DNA from: Streptomyces lateritius
Lineage (GTDB): Bacteria; Actinomycetota; Actinomycetes; Streptomycetales; Streptomycetaceae
NCBI RefSeq assembly: GCF_014649715.1
Contig: NZ_BMTO01000004.1
Span: forward strand, 158,995 to 222,994
Direction of reading: 5' to 3'
DNA length: 64,000 nt
Below, one piece after another: positions 18,175 to 27,795 of the stretch. The notes below the pieces were generated by a model. It made no database searches. It saw nothing but the letters and a program-made list of their open reading frames with translations, and had not been told where the DNA came from. The translations under genes were made by a program, and so were the position numbers. Numbering within the stretch: the stretch's first letter is position 1; each line of letters starts with the position of its first letter.

Positions 18175-19422
18175 GTGAACCAGGACGACGAGCGCGGCGA
18201 GAACAAGCGGCCGCGGTCCGACGGCGCGGAACCGCCGGCCGCCGCCGCCCGCACCCGGCGGACCGAGGAACCCGGCGGAGGAATCCTCATGGGCCGCCCC
18301 TTCGGCGTGCCCGTCTACGTCGCCCCCAGCTGGTTCCTCGTCGCCGCCCTCATCACCTGGGTCTTCGGCGACCAGATCCAGCGCGTCCTGCCCGAACTCG
18401 GCGGAGCCCGCTACCTCGTCTCCCTCTTCTTCGCCATCGCCTTCTACGCCTCCGTCCTCGTCCACGAACTGGCCCACACCATCGCGGCGCTCCGCTTCAA
18501 ACTCCCGGTGCGCCGCATCCAGCTCCAGTTCTTCGGCGGAGTCTCCGAGATCGAGAAGGAGACCGAGACCCCCGGCCGCGAATTCGTCCTCGCCTTCGTC
18601 GGCCCGCTCCTCTCCCTCGTCCTCGCCGGTGTCTTCTATCTCACTCTCTACGCCGTCGAGCCCGGCACCGTCCCCGGCGTCCTCCTCGCCGGCCTGATGA
18701 TCTCCAACCTGATCGTCGCGGTCTTCAACCTGCTCCCCGGCCTCCCGCTCGACGGCGGCCGCATGCTCCGCGCCGTCATCTGGAAGATCACCGGCAAGCC
18801 CATGAGCGGCACCGTCGCCGCCGCCTGGGTCGGCCGCGCCCTCGCCGTCGCCGTCCTCATCGGCCTGCCCCTCCTCACCAGGACCGGCCTCCTCGGCAAC
18901 TCCACCGACGACATCAGCGGCATGGACACCGTCACCGACGCCCTGCTCGCCGCCATCCTCGCGGCGATCATCTGGACCGGCGCCGGCAACAGTCTCCGCA
19001 TGGCCCGGCTACGCGAACACCTCCCCGAACTCGGCGCCCGCAGCCTCACCCGCCGCGCCATCCCCGTCGAACCCGCCACCCCGCTCTCCGAGGCCCTGCG
19101 CCGCGCCAACGAGGCCGGAGCCCGCGCCCTCGTCGTCGTCGACGGCGTCGGCAACCCCACCGGCCTCGTCCGCGAGACCGCCATCGCCGGCGTCCCCCAG
19201 CACCGCCGCCCCTGGGTCGCCGTCAGCGGCCTCACCCAGGACCTCACCGACGGCATGCGGGTCCCCGCCGAGCTCAGCGGACAACCCCTGCTCGACCACC
19301 TGCGCGCCAGCCCCGCCACCGAGTACCTCGTCGTCGAGGACACCGGAGAGATCTACGGAGTCCTGTCCACCGCCGACGTGGAACGCGCCTTCGTCCGGGC
19401 CATGGCAAGACCCTCCTCGTAA
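18175..19422 (+). CDS. Site-2 protease family zinc metalloprotease with CBS domains
   Basis: This 415-residue M50 membrane protease has a zinc motif HELAH at about residues 97-101 (LVHELAHTIAAL) and the second metal motif LPLDGGRMLR near residue 195. About five or six hydrophobic segments span residues 50-270. Residues 280-410 form a pair of CBS-like repeats (NPTGLVRETAIAGV, then EIYGVLSTADVERAF). Such enzymes cut transmembrane substrates such as anti-sigma factors. The GTG start follows GAGAGGA. It is divergent from the RecB-type nuclease and is followed 18 bases later by trmI. Confidence 0.92.
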   Translation: MNQDDERGENKRPRSDGAEPPAAAARTRRTEEPGGGILMGRPFGVPVYVAPSWFLVAALITWVFGDQIQRVLPELGGARYLVSLFFAIAFYASVLVHELAHTIAALRFKLPVRRIQLQFFGGVSEIEKETETPGREFVLAFVGPLLSLVLAGVFYLTLYAVEPGTVPGVLLAGLMISNLIVAVFNLLPGLPLDGGRMLRAVIWKITGKPMSGTVAAAWVGRALAVAVLIGLPLLTRTGLLGNSTDDISGMDTVTDALLAAILAAIIWTGAGNSLRMARLREHLPELGARSLTRRAIPVEPATPLSEALRRANEAGARALVVVDGVGNPTGLVRETAIAGVPQHRRPWVAVSGLTQDLTDGMRVPAELSGQPLLDHLRASPATEYLVVEDTGEIYGVLSTADVERAFVRAMARPSS

Positions 19423-19428
19423 CCCCGG

Positions 19429-19434
19429 TACTCT
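19429..19434 (+). promoter_or_regulatory. trmI: -10 element giving a leaderless trmI transcript
   Basis: TACTCT ends exactly six bases before the ATG at 19441, and there is no ribosome-binding site upstream of that ATG. This spacing is that of leaderless actinobacterial mRNAs. Confidence 0.6.
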
Positions 19435-19440
19435 GGTCAC

Positions 19441-20328
19441 ATGTCCGAACCGACCGGTGCCGCCCGCCGTCGCGGGCCCTTCAAGGTCGGGGACCAGGTC
19501 CAGCTCACCGACCCCAAGGGACGCCACTACACGTTCACGCTCGAGGCCGGGAAGAACTTTCACACCCACAAGGGTTCCTTCCCCCACGACGAGCTGATCG
19601 GTGCTCCCGAGGGCAGTGTTGTCCGTACCACGGGAAACGTCGCCTACCTCGCGCTGCGCCCCCTGCTCCCCGACTACGTCCTGTCCATGCCCCGCGGCGC
19701 CGCCGTGGTCTACCCCAAGGACGCGGGGCAGATCCTGGCCTTCGCCGACATCTTCCCCGGCGCGCGCGTCGTCGAAGCCGGCGTGGGCTCGGGCTCGCTC
19801 AGCAGCTTCCTGCTCCGCGCCATCGGCGACAGCGGCATGCTGCACTCCTACGAGCGCCGCGAGGACTTCGCCGAGATCGCCAAGGGGAACGTCGAGCGCT
19901 ACTTCGGCGGCCCGCACCCCGCGTGGCAGCTGACCGTCGGCGACCTCCAGGACAACCTGTCCGACACGGACGTCGACCGCGTCATCCTTGACATGCTCGC
20001 CCCCTGGGAGTGCCTGGAAGCCGTCTCCAAGGCCCTCGTCCCCGGCGGCATCCTCTGCTGCTACGTGGCGACCACCACCCAGCTCGCGCGCACCGTGGAG
20101 TCCATCCGCGAGTTCGGCTGCTACGCCGAACCGCAGCCCTGGGAATCCATGATCCGCAACTGGCACGTCGAAGGCCTCGCCGTCCGCCCGGACCACCGGA
20201 TGATCGGCCACACCGGCTTCCTCGTCACCGCCCGCCGCCTCGCGGACGGCGTCGAGCCCCCGATGCGGCGCCGCCGCCCCGCCAAGGGCGCCTACGGCGA
20301 GGACTACGAAGGCCCCAACAAGGGCTGA
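19441..20328 (+). CDS. trmI: tRNA (adenine-58-N1)-methyltransferase
   Basis: This 295-residue enzyme methylates N1 of A58 in the T-loop of tRNA using S-adenosylmethionine; it resembles Rv2118c of Mycobacterium tuberculosis. The N-terminal part (VQLTDPKGRHYTFTLEAG) is the small domain of TrmI. The SAM-binding motif VVEAGVGSGSLSSFLLRAIG is near residues 106-125, followed by GDLQDNLSDTDVDRVILDMLAPWE with the catalytic-domain Asp. The C-terminus is basic. The gene sits close to arc, as in mycobacteria, and appears to be translated from a leaderless mRNA. Confidence 0.93.
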   Translation: MSEPTGAARRRGPFKVGDQVQLTDPKGRHYTFTLEAGKNFHTHKGSFPHDELIGAPEGSVVRTTGNVAYLALRPLLPDYVLSMPRGAAVVYPKDAGQILAFADIFPGARVVEAGVGSGSLSSFLLRAIGDSGMLHSYERREDFAEIAKGNVERYFGGPHPAWQLTVGDLQDNLSDTDVDRVILDMLAPWECLEAVSKALVPGGILCCYVATTTQLARTVESIREFGCYAEPQPWESMIRNWHVEGLAVRPDHRMIGHTGFLVTARRLADGVEPPMRRRRPAKGAYGEDYEGPNKG

Positions 20329-20346
20329 CGCCCCGACAACGAGAGT

Positions 20347-20395
20347 GTGCCGCCGCCCAGTTCCCGCCCCACCGGGGAGAACTCGGCGGCGGCAC
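20347..20395 (+). terminator. Terminator behind trmI
   Basis: GTGCCGCCG (20347-20355) pairs with CGGCGGCAC (20387-20395), with further inner pairing around the loop. Confidence 0.75.
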
Positions 20396-20521
20396 CTTCA
20401 CGTTCGGCATCTTTGCGCCGGATCCGGGAGACTCGGCCCACCCCGACGGTTCCACCCACCTGTGACGTGTGGCACGATGCCCGCAACTCCTTCCGCACCA
20501 CCCTCACAGGAGACATCCCGC

Positions 20522-21109
20522 GTGCAGCCCTCCGCCGTCCCGGACCTCGCGCACACCCACGCCCGGCCGGTGCACTGGCTGGCCACCGCGACCGCCATGG
20601 CCGCCGTCGTCGCCACCGCCGGCCTGCTGCAGCCCGACTCCGCCACCGCCACGGGCAGCGCCACCGGCACGGTCGCCGCGGGTGCGAAGGCCGCCCCGGC
20701 CGCCGCCCCCGCCCCCGACGCCACCACCGCCGACTACCCGCTGGAATGCGGGGGAGCGGCCGACACCGTCGCGCGGCAGGCCCGCGGAGACCTCGACGGC
20801 GACGGAAACCCCGAAACGGTCGCAGTCGTGCACTGTGAAGCAGGCTCCGGCACACCGCCCAGCGGGATCTACGTCCTCACCCACGGTGAGGACACCACCG
20901 CGCGTGTGGTGGCCACCCTCCTGGAGCCCGCGCAGCAGAAGAACGTCGGCGGCCTCGCACTGCGCGACGGAGTGATCACCGCCACGCTGCTCGGCTACTC
21001 CTCCCCGGACGTACCCAGCTGCTGCCCCGACGAGCGGGAGCGCGTCACCTGGCGCTGGCAGGGCGGCGCCTTCCTGCGCGACGCGCAGACCGCCGCCACC
21101 GGGGCGTAA
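20522..21109 (+). CDS. Exported or membrane-anchored hypothetical protein
   Basis: This 195-residue protein has a hydrophobic segment at about residues 18-36, an Ala/Pro/Thr-rich linker (residues 40-70) and a small globular part. The latter starts with a DLDGDGNPE loop that resembles a calcium-binding FG-GAP or EF-type loop, and has five cysteines including a CC pair (PSCCPDE). No enzyme family is recognised. The GTG start at 20522 follows AGGAGA. It is convergent with the ferredoxin gene. Confidence 0.75.
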   Translation: MQPSAVPDLAHTHARPVHWLATATAMAAVVATAGLLQPDSATATGSATGTVAAGAKAAPAAAPAPDATTADYPLECGGAADTVARQARGDLDGDGNPETVAVVHCEAGSGTPPSGIYVLTHGEDTTARVVATLLEPAQQKNVGGLALRDGVITATLLGYSSPDVPSCCPDERERVTWRWQGGAFLRDAQTAATGA

Positions 21110-21130
21110 CAGCACAGCGTGCGGAATACG

Positions 21131-21442
21131 TCACTCCGCGTCGGGCCCGAAGACCTCCACGCTGTCCGACACCCGGCGTACGTGGATGCAGTCGCCCGGG
21201 CACTCCTTGGCGGAATCCACCACGTCCTGAAGCAGCGGCAGCGGGACCGGCGTGGTCGCCCCGGCGTCCTGCAGCAGCTCGTCGTCCGCGCTCTTCACAT
21301 ACGCGAGCCCGTCGATGTCCAGCTCGAAGACCTCGGGCGCGTACTGCACGCAAATGCCGTCCCCGGTGCAGAGATCCTGGTCGATCCAGACCTCCAGCGC
21401 CTCACCGGCGCCCGTCGTCGGGACCTCGTGCCGCACGGTCAT
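21131..21442 (-). CDS. Ferredoxin
   Basis: This 103-residue electron carrier has CTGDGIC near residue 25 and ECPGDCIHV near residue 80. The middle cysteine of the usual CxxCxxC is replaced by Asp (CxxDxxC), a pattern associated with 3Fe-4S ferredoxins in actinobacteria, several of which feed P450s. The domain is longer than a minimal ferredoxin because of an acidic insertion between the cluster motifs. The ATG has AGGAG upstream. Its partner enzyme is not evident; the P450 at 41.4 kb is one possible client. Confidence 0.9.
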   Translation of the reverse strand: MTVRHEVPTTGAGEALEVWIDQDLCTGDGICVQYAPEVFELDIDGLAYVKSADDELLQDAGATTPVPLPLLQDVVDSAKECPGDCIHVRRVSDSVEVFGPDAE

Positions 21443-21695
21443 GTCTCCTGCCGTTCCTGAGCGTCGAAAAAGATCGTTCTTCTAAGTCCGGCCAAGCCTG
21501 ACGGGTGTTGACCACCGATGACGATACAACCGCCCGCTTTCCGATGTTGATGGGTGGGTATTCCCTTGGCGTGAGGGGAAGCGCAAGGGTGAAGATCGGA
21601 CACACCCCACAGTCTTTGTGATCTAGGGGTTTCAATCACCACCCACGCAGGTAGGGTCAGGAAGCGTCCAGCTCCCCTTGGAGGAGGTGAGGACC

Positions 21696-23462
21696 GTGGC
21701 AGCCCACGACGACGACATCAACCGCGGCATCCGGCCGGGGCGGGGGTCTGAAGACCCCGCCGGCCAGGTTGCCTATCTCGAGCAGGAAATCGCCGTCCTG
21801 CGCCGCAAGCTCGCCGACTCTCCGCGTCATACGAGGATTCTCGAGGAGCGGATCGTCGAGCTGCAGACCAACCTGGCCGGCGTGTCCGCGCAGAACGAGC
21901 GGCTCGCCAACACACTCCGTGAGGCCCGCGACCAGATCGTGGCCCTCAAGGAGGAGGTCGACCGGCTCGCGCAGCCGCCGGCCGGCTTCGGTGTCTTCCT
22001 GCAGGCCAACGAGGACGGCACGTGCGACATCTTCACCGGGGGCCGCAAGCTCCGGGTGAACGTCAGTCCCAGCGTCGAGCTCGACGAGCTCCGGCGCGGC
22101 CAGGAAGTCATGCTCAACGAGGCGCTCAACGTGGTCGAGGCCATGGAGTTCGAGCGCGCCGGGGACATCGTCACCCTCAAGGAGATCCTCGAGGACGGCG
22201 AGCGCGCCCTGGTGATCGGGCACACCGACGAGGAACGGGTGGTCAGGCTCGCCGAGCCGCTGCTGGACATCACCATCCGCCCCGGCGACGCCCTGCTGCT
22301 GGAGCCCAGGTCCGGCTACGTCTACGAAGTGGTCCCCAAGAGCGAGGTCGAAGAACTCGTCCTCGAAGAGGTCCCCGACGTCGACTACGACAAGATCGGC
22401 GGCCTGGGCAACCAGATCGAACTCATCCGCGACGCGGTCGAGCTGCCCTATCTCTACCCCGACCTCTTCAAGGAGCACGAACTGCGGCCGCCGAAGGGCA
22501 TCCTGCTCTACGGCCCGCCCGGTTGCGGCAAGACGCTGATCGCGAAGGCCGTGGCCAACTCCCTTGCCAAGAAGGTCGCCGAGGTGACCGGCCAGCCCGC
22601 CGGGAAGTCCTACTTCCTGAACATCAAGGGCCCCGAACTCCTCAACAAGTACGTCGGTGAGACCGAGCGGCACATCCGCCTGGTCTTCCAGCGTGCCCGG
22701 GAGAAGGCGAGCGAGGGCACCCCCGTCATCGTCTTCTTCGACGAGATGGAATCCCTCTTCCGCACCCGCGGATCCGGAGTCAGCTCGGACGTGGAGAACA
22801 CCATCGTCCCCCAGCTGCTCGCCGAGATCGACGGTGTGGAGGGCCTGGAGAACGTCATCGTCATCGGCGCCTCCAACCGCGAGGACATGATCGACCCCGC
22901 GATCCTGCGGCCCGGCCGGCTCGACGTCAAGATCAAGATCGAGCGCCCGGACGCGGAGGCCGCGAAGGACATCTTCGCGAAGTACCTCACGCCCACCCTC
23001 CCGCTGCACTCCGACGACCTCTCCGAGCACCACGGCTCGAAGGACGCAGCGGCGCACGCCATGATCCAGTCGGTCGTCGAGCAGATGTACGCCGAATCCG
23101 AGGAGAACCGCTTCCTCGAGGTCACGTACGCCAACGGCGACAAGGAAGTCCTCTACTTCAAGGACTTCAACTCCGGCGCGATGATCCAGAACATCGTCGA
23201 CCGGGCCAAGAAGATGGCCATCAAGGCCTTCCTCGACCACAACCAGAAGGGCATTCGCGTCTCCCACCTCCTCCAGGCTTGCGTGGACGAGTTCAAGGAG
23301 AACGAGGACCTCCCCAACACCACCAACCCCGACGACTGGGCCCGAATCTCCGGAAAGAAGGGCGAGCGGATCGTCTTCATCCGCACCCTCGTCACCGGAA
23401 AGCAAGGCGCGGACACCGGACGCTCCATCGACACGGTGGCGAACACCGGTCAGTACCTGTAA
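21696..23462 (+). CDS. arc: Proteasomal AAA ATPase (ARC/Mpa)
   Basis: This 588-residue ATPase unfolds pupylated proteins and feeds them to the 20S proteasome. Domains in order: an N-terminal coiled coil (about residues 25-85) that binds Pup, OB-fold domains (about 90-230), and an AAA module with Walker A GPPGCGKT at about 273-280 and Walker B IVFFDEME near 345. The C-terminus ends GQYL, the tail with a penultimate Tyr that docks into the 20S ring. The GTG start follows GGAGGAGGTGAGG. It opens the locus arc-dop-pup-prcBA; a terminator separates it from dop. Confidence 0.97.
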   Translation: MAAHDDDINRGIRPGRGSEDPAGQVAYLEQEIAVLRRKLADSPRHTRILEERIVELQTNLAGVSAQNERLANTLREARDQIVALKEEVDRLAQPPAGFGVFLQANEDGTCDIFTGGRKLRVNVSPSVELDELRRGQEVMLNEALNVVEAMEFERAGDIVTLKEILEDGERALVIGHTDEERVVRLAEPLLDITIRPGDALLLEPRSGYVYEVVPKSEVEELVLEEVPDVDYDKIGGLGNQIELIRDAVELPYLYPDLFKEHELRPPKGILLYGPPGCGKTLIAKAVANSLAKKVAEVTGQPAGKSYFLNIKGPELLNKYVGETERHIRLVFQRAREKASEGTPVIVFFDEMESLFRTRGSGVSSDVENTIVPQLLAEIDGVEGLENVIVIGASNREDMIDPAILRPGRLDVKIKIERPDAEAAKDIFAKYLTPTLPLHSDDLSEHHGSKDAAAHAMIQSVVEQMYAESEENRFLEVTYANGDKEVLYFKDFNSGAMIQNIVDRAKKMAIKAFLDHNQKGIRVSHLLQACVDEFKENEDLPNTTNPDDWARISGKKGERIVFIRTLVTGKQGADTGRSIDTVANTGQYL

Positions 23463-23471
23463 ACGCACACC

Positions 23472-23509
23472 GGCTGCGGATGTCCGGAACCACGGGCATC
23501 CGCAGCCGT
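23472..23509 (+). terminator. Terminator behind arc
   Basis: A 12-bp perfect stem (CGGCTGCGGATG at 23472-23483 with 23498-23509) lies directly after the arc stop codon. Confidence 0.85.
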
Positions 23510-23565
23510 CGCATTCCGACCCAGCAAAACCTCGAATCGATCTCCCAACCGGCGTGGAGTCGCTC

Positions 23566-23571
23566 TAGGCT
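23566..23571 (+). promoter_or_regulatory. dop: -10 element for dop
   Basis: TAGGCT lies 58 bases before the dop ATG, after the arc terminator. No clear -35 or damage-type box accompanies it. Confidence 0.5.
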
Positions 23572-23628
23572 CGTCGGTACTTGTTGCGCCGCACCCGAAG
23601 GGGAGCGCCGCCGGGCAAGGAGGGCCGC

Positions 23629-25143
23629 ATGACCGTACGGCGAGTAATGGGCATCGAAACGGAGTACGGAATCTCCGTTCCGGGCCACCCGAACGCCAAT
23701 GCCATGCTCACCTCGTCCCAGATCGTCAACGCCTACGCGGCGGCGATGCACCGGGCGCGTCGCGCCCGCTGGGATTTCGAGGAGGAGAATCCGCTGCGGG
23801 ACGCGCGAGGCTTCGACCTCGCCCGCGAGACCGCCGACTCCAGCCAGCTCACCGACGAGGACATCGGCCTGGCCAACGTCATCCTCACCAACGGAGCCAG
23901 GCTCTACGTCGACCACGCCCACCCGGAATACAGCGCCCCCGAGGTCACCAACCCCCGCGACGCCGTCCTCTGGGACAAGGCCGGCGAACGGATCATGGCC
24001 GAGGCCGCCGAACGAGCCGCCCAGCTCCCCGGCGCCCAGCCCATCCACCTCTACAAGAACAACACCGACAACAAGGGCGCCTCCTACGGCACGCACGAGA
24101 ACTACCTGATGAAGCGGGAGACCCCCTTCTCGGACATCGTGCGCCACCTCACCCCGTTCTTCGTCTCCCGCCAGGTCGTCACCGGCGCGGGCCGCGTCGG
24201 CATCGGCCAGGACGGACGCGAGCACGGCTTCCAGATCAGCCAGCGCGCCGACTACTTCGAGGTCGAGGTCGGCCTGGAGACCACCCTCAAACGGCCCATC
24301 ATCAACACCCGCGACGAACCCCACGCGGACGCCGAGAAGTACCGCCGACTCCATGTGATCATCGGTGACGCCAACCTCTCGGAGATCTCCACCTACCTCA
24401 AACTGGGCACCACCGCCCTCGTCCTGTCGATGATCGAGGACTCCTTCATCAACGTGGACCTCGCCGTCGACCAGCCGGTCCGCACCCTCCACGAGGTCTC
24501 CCACGACCCGACCCTCGCCCACCTCGTCACGCTGCGCAGCGGCCGGACACTCACCGCCGTCCAGCTCCAGATGGAGTACTTCGAGCTGGCCAGGAAGTAC
24601 GTGGAGGAGCGCTTCGGGGCCGACGCGGACGACCAGACCAAGGACGTCCTGGTCCGCTGGGAGGACACCCTCAACCGCCTCGAGAACGACCCGATGAGCC
24701 TGGCCGGCGAACTGGACTGGATCGCCAAGCGCGAGCTCATGGAGGGCTACCGGCGCCGCGACGAGGTGGACTGGGACGCGCCCCGGCTGCACCTCGTGGA
24801 CCTGCAGTACGCCGACGTACGCCCCGACAAGGGCCTGTACAACCGTCTGGCGGCCCGGGGGCGGATGAAGCGCCTCCTTGACGAGGCCGAGGTCGAAAGG
24901 GCGGAGACGAAGCCTCCGGAGGACACCAGGGCCTATTTCCGGGGCCGCTGCCTGGAGCAGTACGCGGACGACGTGGCCGCCGCCTCCTGGGACTCGGTCA
25001 TCTTCGACCTGCCGGGCCGCGACTCGCTCCAGCGCGTGCCCACCCTGGAGCCCCTGCGGGGCACCAGGAACCACGTGAAGGAACTTCTGGACCGCTGCAG
25101 GACGGCGGAAGAACTGGTCCGCGTCCTGTCCGGCGGCTCATGA
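23629..25143 (+). CDS. dop: Depupylase/Pup deamidase
   Basis: This 504-residue enzyme of the glutamine synthetase-like fold removes Pup from substrates and can deamidate a C-terminal Gln of Pup. Conserved active-site residues are visible: Glu10 in [10 protein letters not shown] and Asp95 in [11 protein letters not shown]. The insertion between them (about residues 40-80) is the Dop loop that distinguishes it from PafA. The ATG at 23629 has AGGAGGG upstream. Because the Pup encoded here already ends in Glu, its needed role is probably depupylation only. Confidence 0.97.
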   Translation: MTVRRVMGIETEYGISVPGHPNANAMLTSSQIVNAYAAAMHRARRARWDFEEENPLRDARGFDLARETADSSQLTDEDIGLANVILTNGARLYVDHAHPEYSAPEVTNPRDAVLWDKAGERIMAEAAERAAQLPGAQPIHLYKNNTDNKGASYGTHENYLMKRETPFSDIVRHLTPFFVSRQVVTGAGRVGIGQDGREHGFQISQRADYFEVEVGLETTLKRPIINTRDEPHADAEKYRRLHVIIGDANLSEISTYLKLGTTALVLSMIEDSFINVDLAVDQPVRTLHEVSHDPTLAHLVTLRSGRTLTAVQLQMEYFELARKYVEERFGADADDQTKDVLVRWEDTLNRLENDPMSLAGELDWIAKRELMEGYRRRDEVDWDAPRLHLVDLQYADVRPDKGLYNRLAARGRMKRLLDEAEVERAETKPPEDTRAYFRGRCLEQYADDVAAASWDSVIFDLPGRDSLQRVPTLEPLRGTRNHVKELLDRCRTAEELVRVLSGGS

Positions 25144-25212
25144 GGGGCTGAAATGCCCGAGCACTGGGAATCATGGAATGAGGGCCCGGACGTTGCACCA
25201 ACTGCGGGGCCG

Positions 25213-25235
25213 ATGTCAGACCTGGCTTGTAGGGT
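25213..25235 (+). promoter_or_regulatory. pup: PafBC/RecA-NDp-type promoter of pup
   Basis: ATGTCAGAC (25213-25221), an 8-bp spacer and TAGGGT (25230-25235) fit TTGTCRGTG-N8-TAnnnT in six of nine upstream positions and fully in the -10. Transcription would begin about 44 bases before the pup ATG and run on into prcBA. Confidence 0.6.
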
Positions 25236-25286
25236 CTGATCTTGAGAGACCCAACCGAGCGGGCCGATTCGAGCGGGGTGAGGGAT

Positions 25287-25499
25287 ATGGCGACCAAGGA
25301 CACCGGCGGCGGACAGCAGAAGGCGACGCGTTCCACGGAGGAGGTCGAGGAGACCACCACGGAGGAGACCTCCGACCTCAAGGAACGCCAGGAGAAGCTG
25401 AGCGACGACGTCGACTCGGTTCTGGACGAAATCGATGATGTGCTCGAGGAGAACGCCGAGGACTTCGTGCGCTCCTTCGTTCAGAAAGGCGGGGAGTGA
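25287..25499 (+). CDS. pup: Prokaryotic ubiquitin-like protein Pup
   Basis: This 70-residue disordered protein is ligated through its C-terminal Glu to lysines of target proteins, marking them for the proteasome. It has the family pattern: a Lys/Gln-poor acidic N-terminus, a central helix that binds the ATPase coiled coil (LKERQEKLSDDVDSVLDEID) and the C-terminus FVQKGGE. The final codon is GAG followed by TGA, so the tail is Gly-Gly-Glu rather than Gly-Gly-Gln. The ATG at 25287 follows GGGTGAGGG; in-frame codons further upstream are not supported. Confidence 0.97.
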   Translation: MATKDTGGGQQKATRSTEEVEETTTEETSDLKERQEKLSDDVDSVLDEIDDVLEENAEDFVRSFVQKGGE

Positions 25500-25541
25500 C
25501 TTCGCCCTTCATTCGAAGGTGAAGTCGGCCCTGGGGGGTTG

Positions 25542-26129
25542 ATGTCGGAAGGCGTTAAGCGGTGTAGTCGGCGTGGCGAGACGAAGCCGCATGAGGCGTT
25601 CGCAAGTAACCGGGCCATGCGAGACGGCCTGCAGTGCTACTGCAGGCCGTGCGCGGCGGCCTATCACCAGCAGCGCCAGAAGGCCAAGGGCAAGAACGTG
25701 CGACCCAGGGTGGAGGCGCCCCACGGGTACAAGTACTGCCGCCGCTGTGGCGAGACCAGGCCCCATGCGGACTGGGATCGCAACGAGGCGGCTTCCGACG
25801 GACTGTCCACACGATGCAAGGCGTGCCGTGCAATCGAAGGCCGGGCCGGACATCTCAAGCGTTCCTACGGCATCACGGAGGCCGAGCGTGCCGAGATGGT
25901 CTCCTTCCAGATGGGGATCTGCACGATCTGCCTGGCTGCTCCCGCAGTCCATGTTGATCACTGTCACGAGACGGGTAGGGTCCGTGGCGTACTGTGCTTC
26001 AACTGCAATTCGGCCATCGGCAAGTTGGGAGACGATCCCGACACTCTGCGTCGGGCCATTTCATACCTGGAGGGACACGCGTGGAAGCCAACACTCGTAG
26101 CACCGGGCGTCTACCAGCTGCCTTCCTGA
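25542..26129 (+). CDS. Endonuclease VII-like HNH protein with duplicated zinc ribbons
   Basis: This 195-residue protein lies between pup and prcB. Residues 85-175 carry an HNH/recombination endonuclease VII-type core: [27 protein letters not shown] and [15 protein letters not shown]. Two related zinc-ribbon-like repeats precede it ([15 protein letters not shown]...CYCRPC and [15 protein letters not shown]...CKAC). In the first repeat the second Cys of the expected CxxC is Arg. I recall that S. coelicolor also has a gene of unknown role between pup and prcB, so the placement may be conserved. The 3' end overlaps prcB by 49 bases. Confidence 0.85.
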   Translation: MSEGVKRCSRRGETKPHEAFASNRAMRDGLQCYCRPCAAAYHQQRQKAKGKNVRPRVEAPHGYKYCRRCGETRPHADWDRNEAASDGLSTRCKACRAIEGRAGHLKRSYGITEAERAEMVSFQMGICTICLAAPAVHVDHCHETGRVRGVLCFNCNSAIGKLGDDPDTLRRAISYLEGHAWKPTLVAPGVYQLPS

Positions 26130-26920
26130 CGCCGGGATCGTCCTCGTTCATGGACTTCCTGTCCGAGCACTCGCCGTCTCTGCTCCCGGGCAACCGGAAG
26201 CTGCCCGAGGGGATCGTCGAGGCGCCGCACGGCACCACGATCGTCGCCGCGACCTTCCCCGACGGGGTCGTGCTCGCCGGTGACCGGCGGGCGACCATGG
26301 GGAACATGATCGCGCAGCGGGACATCGAGAAGGTCTTCCCGGCCGACGAGTTCTCGGCCGTGGGCATCGCCGGCACCGCCGGTCTCGCCGTGGAGATGGT
26401 GAAGCTCTTCCAGCTGGAGCTGGAGCACTTCGAGAAGGTGGAGGGCACCACCCTCTCCCTGGAGGGCAAGGCCAACCGGCTCTCCACCATGATCCGCGGC
26501 AACCTCGGCATGGCCATGCAGGGTCTCGCCGTCGTCCCGCTCTTCGCCGGCTGGGACGAGGCCAAGGAGAAGGGCCGGATCTTCTCGTACGACGTGACCG
26601 GCGGCCGCTCCGAGGAGCACGGCTTCGCCGCCACCGGCTCCGGTTCGATCTTCGCGCGCGGCTCCATGAAGAAGCTCTACCGTCCCGACCTTACGGAGGA
26701 GCAGGCCACCACGCTGGTGGTGCAGGCCCTGTACGACGCGGCCGACGACGACTCGGCGACCGGGGGCCCGGACCTGTACCGCAAGATCTATCCGATCGTC
26801 ACCGTCATCACCGACGAGGGCTTCCGCAGGCTCACCGACGAGGAGGCCTCGGCGATCGCCCGCCAGGTGACCGACCGGCGCCTGGAGCAGCCCGACGGTC
26901 CGCGCGCCGCCCTGCTCTGA
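26081..26920 (+). CDS. prcB: 20S proteasome beta subunit
   Basis: This 279-residue subunit carries the proteolytic site. A propeptide of about 51 residues ends in EAPHG, and the mature chain would begin at Thr52 in [11 protein letters not shown], the N-terminal nucleophile; Asp and Lys of the active site lie in [10 protein letters not shown] and IEKVFP regions. The GTG at 26081 with GGAGGG upstream gives an N-terminus ([18 protein letters not shown]) like that known from S. coelicolor. The start lies inside the 3' end of the endonuclease-like gene, which suggests translational coupling. prcA follows 44 bases later. Confidence 0.97.
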   Translation: MEANTRSTGRLPAAFLTPGSSSFMDFLSEHSPSLLPGNRKLPEGIVEAPHGTTIVAATFPDGVVLAGDRRATMGNMIAQRDIEKVFPADEFSAVGIAGTAGLAVEMVKLFQLELEHFEKVEGTTLSLEGKANRLSTMIRGNLGMAMQGLAVVPLFAGWDEAKEKGRIFSYDVTGGRSEEHGFAATGSGSIFARGSMKKLYRPDLTEEQATTLVVQALYDAADDDSATGGPDLYRKIYPIVTVITDEGFRRLTDEEASAIARQVTDRRLEQPDGPRAALL

Positions 26921-26964
26921 CCGCTCGTCTTCCGTAGAACCCAGAAGAAAGGGACGGGTAGCCG

Positions 26965-27726
26965 GTGTCGACTCCGTTCTACGTCTCACCCCAGCAGGCC
27001 ATGGCCGACCGGGCGGAGTACGCCCGCAAGGGCATCGCCCGCGGTCGCAGCCTGGTCGTCCTCCAGTACACCGACGGAATCGTGTTCGTCGGTGAGAACC
27101 CCTCGCGGGCGCTGCACAAGTTCAGCGAGATCTACGACCGGATCGCCTTCGCGGCGGCCGGCAAGTACAACGAGTACGAGAATCTCCGTATCGGTGGCGT
27201 GCGGTACGCCGATCTGAGGGGGTACACCTACGACCGGGATGACGTCACGGCCCGGGGCCTCGCGAACGTCTACGCCCAGACGCTGGGCACGATCTTCTCC
27301 AGCGCCGGCGAGAAGCCGTACGAGGTGGAGCTGGTCGTCGCCGAGGTGGGCGAGGAGCCCGAGGGCGACCAGATCTACCGGCTTCCGCACGACGGGTCGA
27401 TCGTGGACGAGCACGGCTCGGTCGCGGTCGGCGGCAATGCGGAGCAGATCAGCAGCTTCCTGGACCAGCGGCATCGCGACGGGATGTCCCTCGCCGAGGC
27501 GCTGAAGCTAGCCGTCCAGGCGCTGTCCCGGGACACGAACGGCAGCGAGCGGGAGATCCCCGCGGAGCGGCTCGAGGTGGCGGTCCTGGATCGCAGGCGT
27601 CCGCAGCAGCGCAAGTTCAAGCGGATCGTCGGGCGTCAGCTGGTGCGTCTGCTGGAGGCGGACAACGCGGCGAGCGCCAGGACGGACGAGCCGTCGGACG
27701 ACATCCTGGACGACTCGGAGGAGTAG
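26965..27726 (+). CDS. prcA: 20S proteasome alpha subunit
   Basis: This 253-residue subunit forms the outer rings of the 20S core and gates access. The N-terminus [26 protein letters not shown] and the [21 protein letters not shown] region are typical of actinobacterial alpha subunits. The catalytic Thr is absent, as expected. The acidic C-terminal tail after about residue 235 ([13 protein letters not shown]) is variable in the family. The GTG start follows AAAGGGACGGG. Confidence 0.97.
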   Translation: MSTPFYVSPQQAMADRAEYARKGIARGRSLVVLQYTDGIVFVGENPSRALHKFSEIYDRIAFAAAGKYNEYENLRIGGVRYADLRGYTYDRDDVTARGLANVYAQTLGTIFSSAGEKPYEVELVVAEVGEEPEGDQIYRLPHDGSIVDEHGSVAVGGNAEQISSFLDQRHRDGMSLAEALKLAVQALSRDTNGSEREIPAERLEVAVLDRRRPQQRKFKRIVGRQLVRLLEADNAASARTDEPSDDILDDSEE

Positions 27727-27756
27727 TTCTCCGCTCCGGTCCTCCGGAGGGTTGTC

Positions 27757-27788
27757 GAAGGTCCTGGCCCGCGGGCTGGGGCCTTCGT
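27757..27788. terminator. Probable terminator between prcA and the LacI gene
   Basis: CGAAGG near 27757 pairs with CCTTCG near 27783, with an inner GCCCGCGGGC palindrome. It separates convergent genes. Confidence 0.5.
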
Positions 27789-27795
27789 CGTGCTC

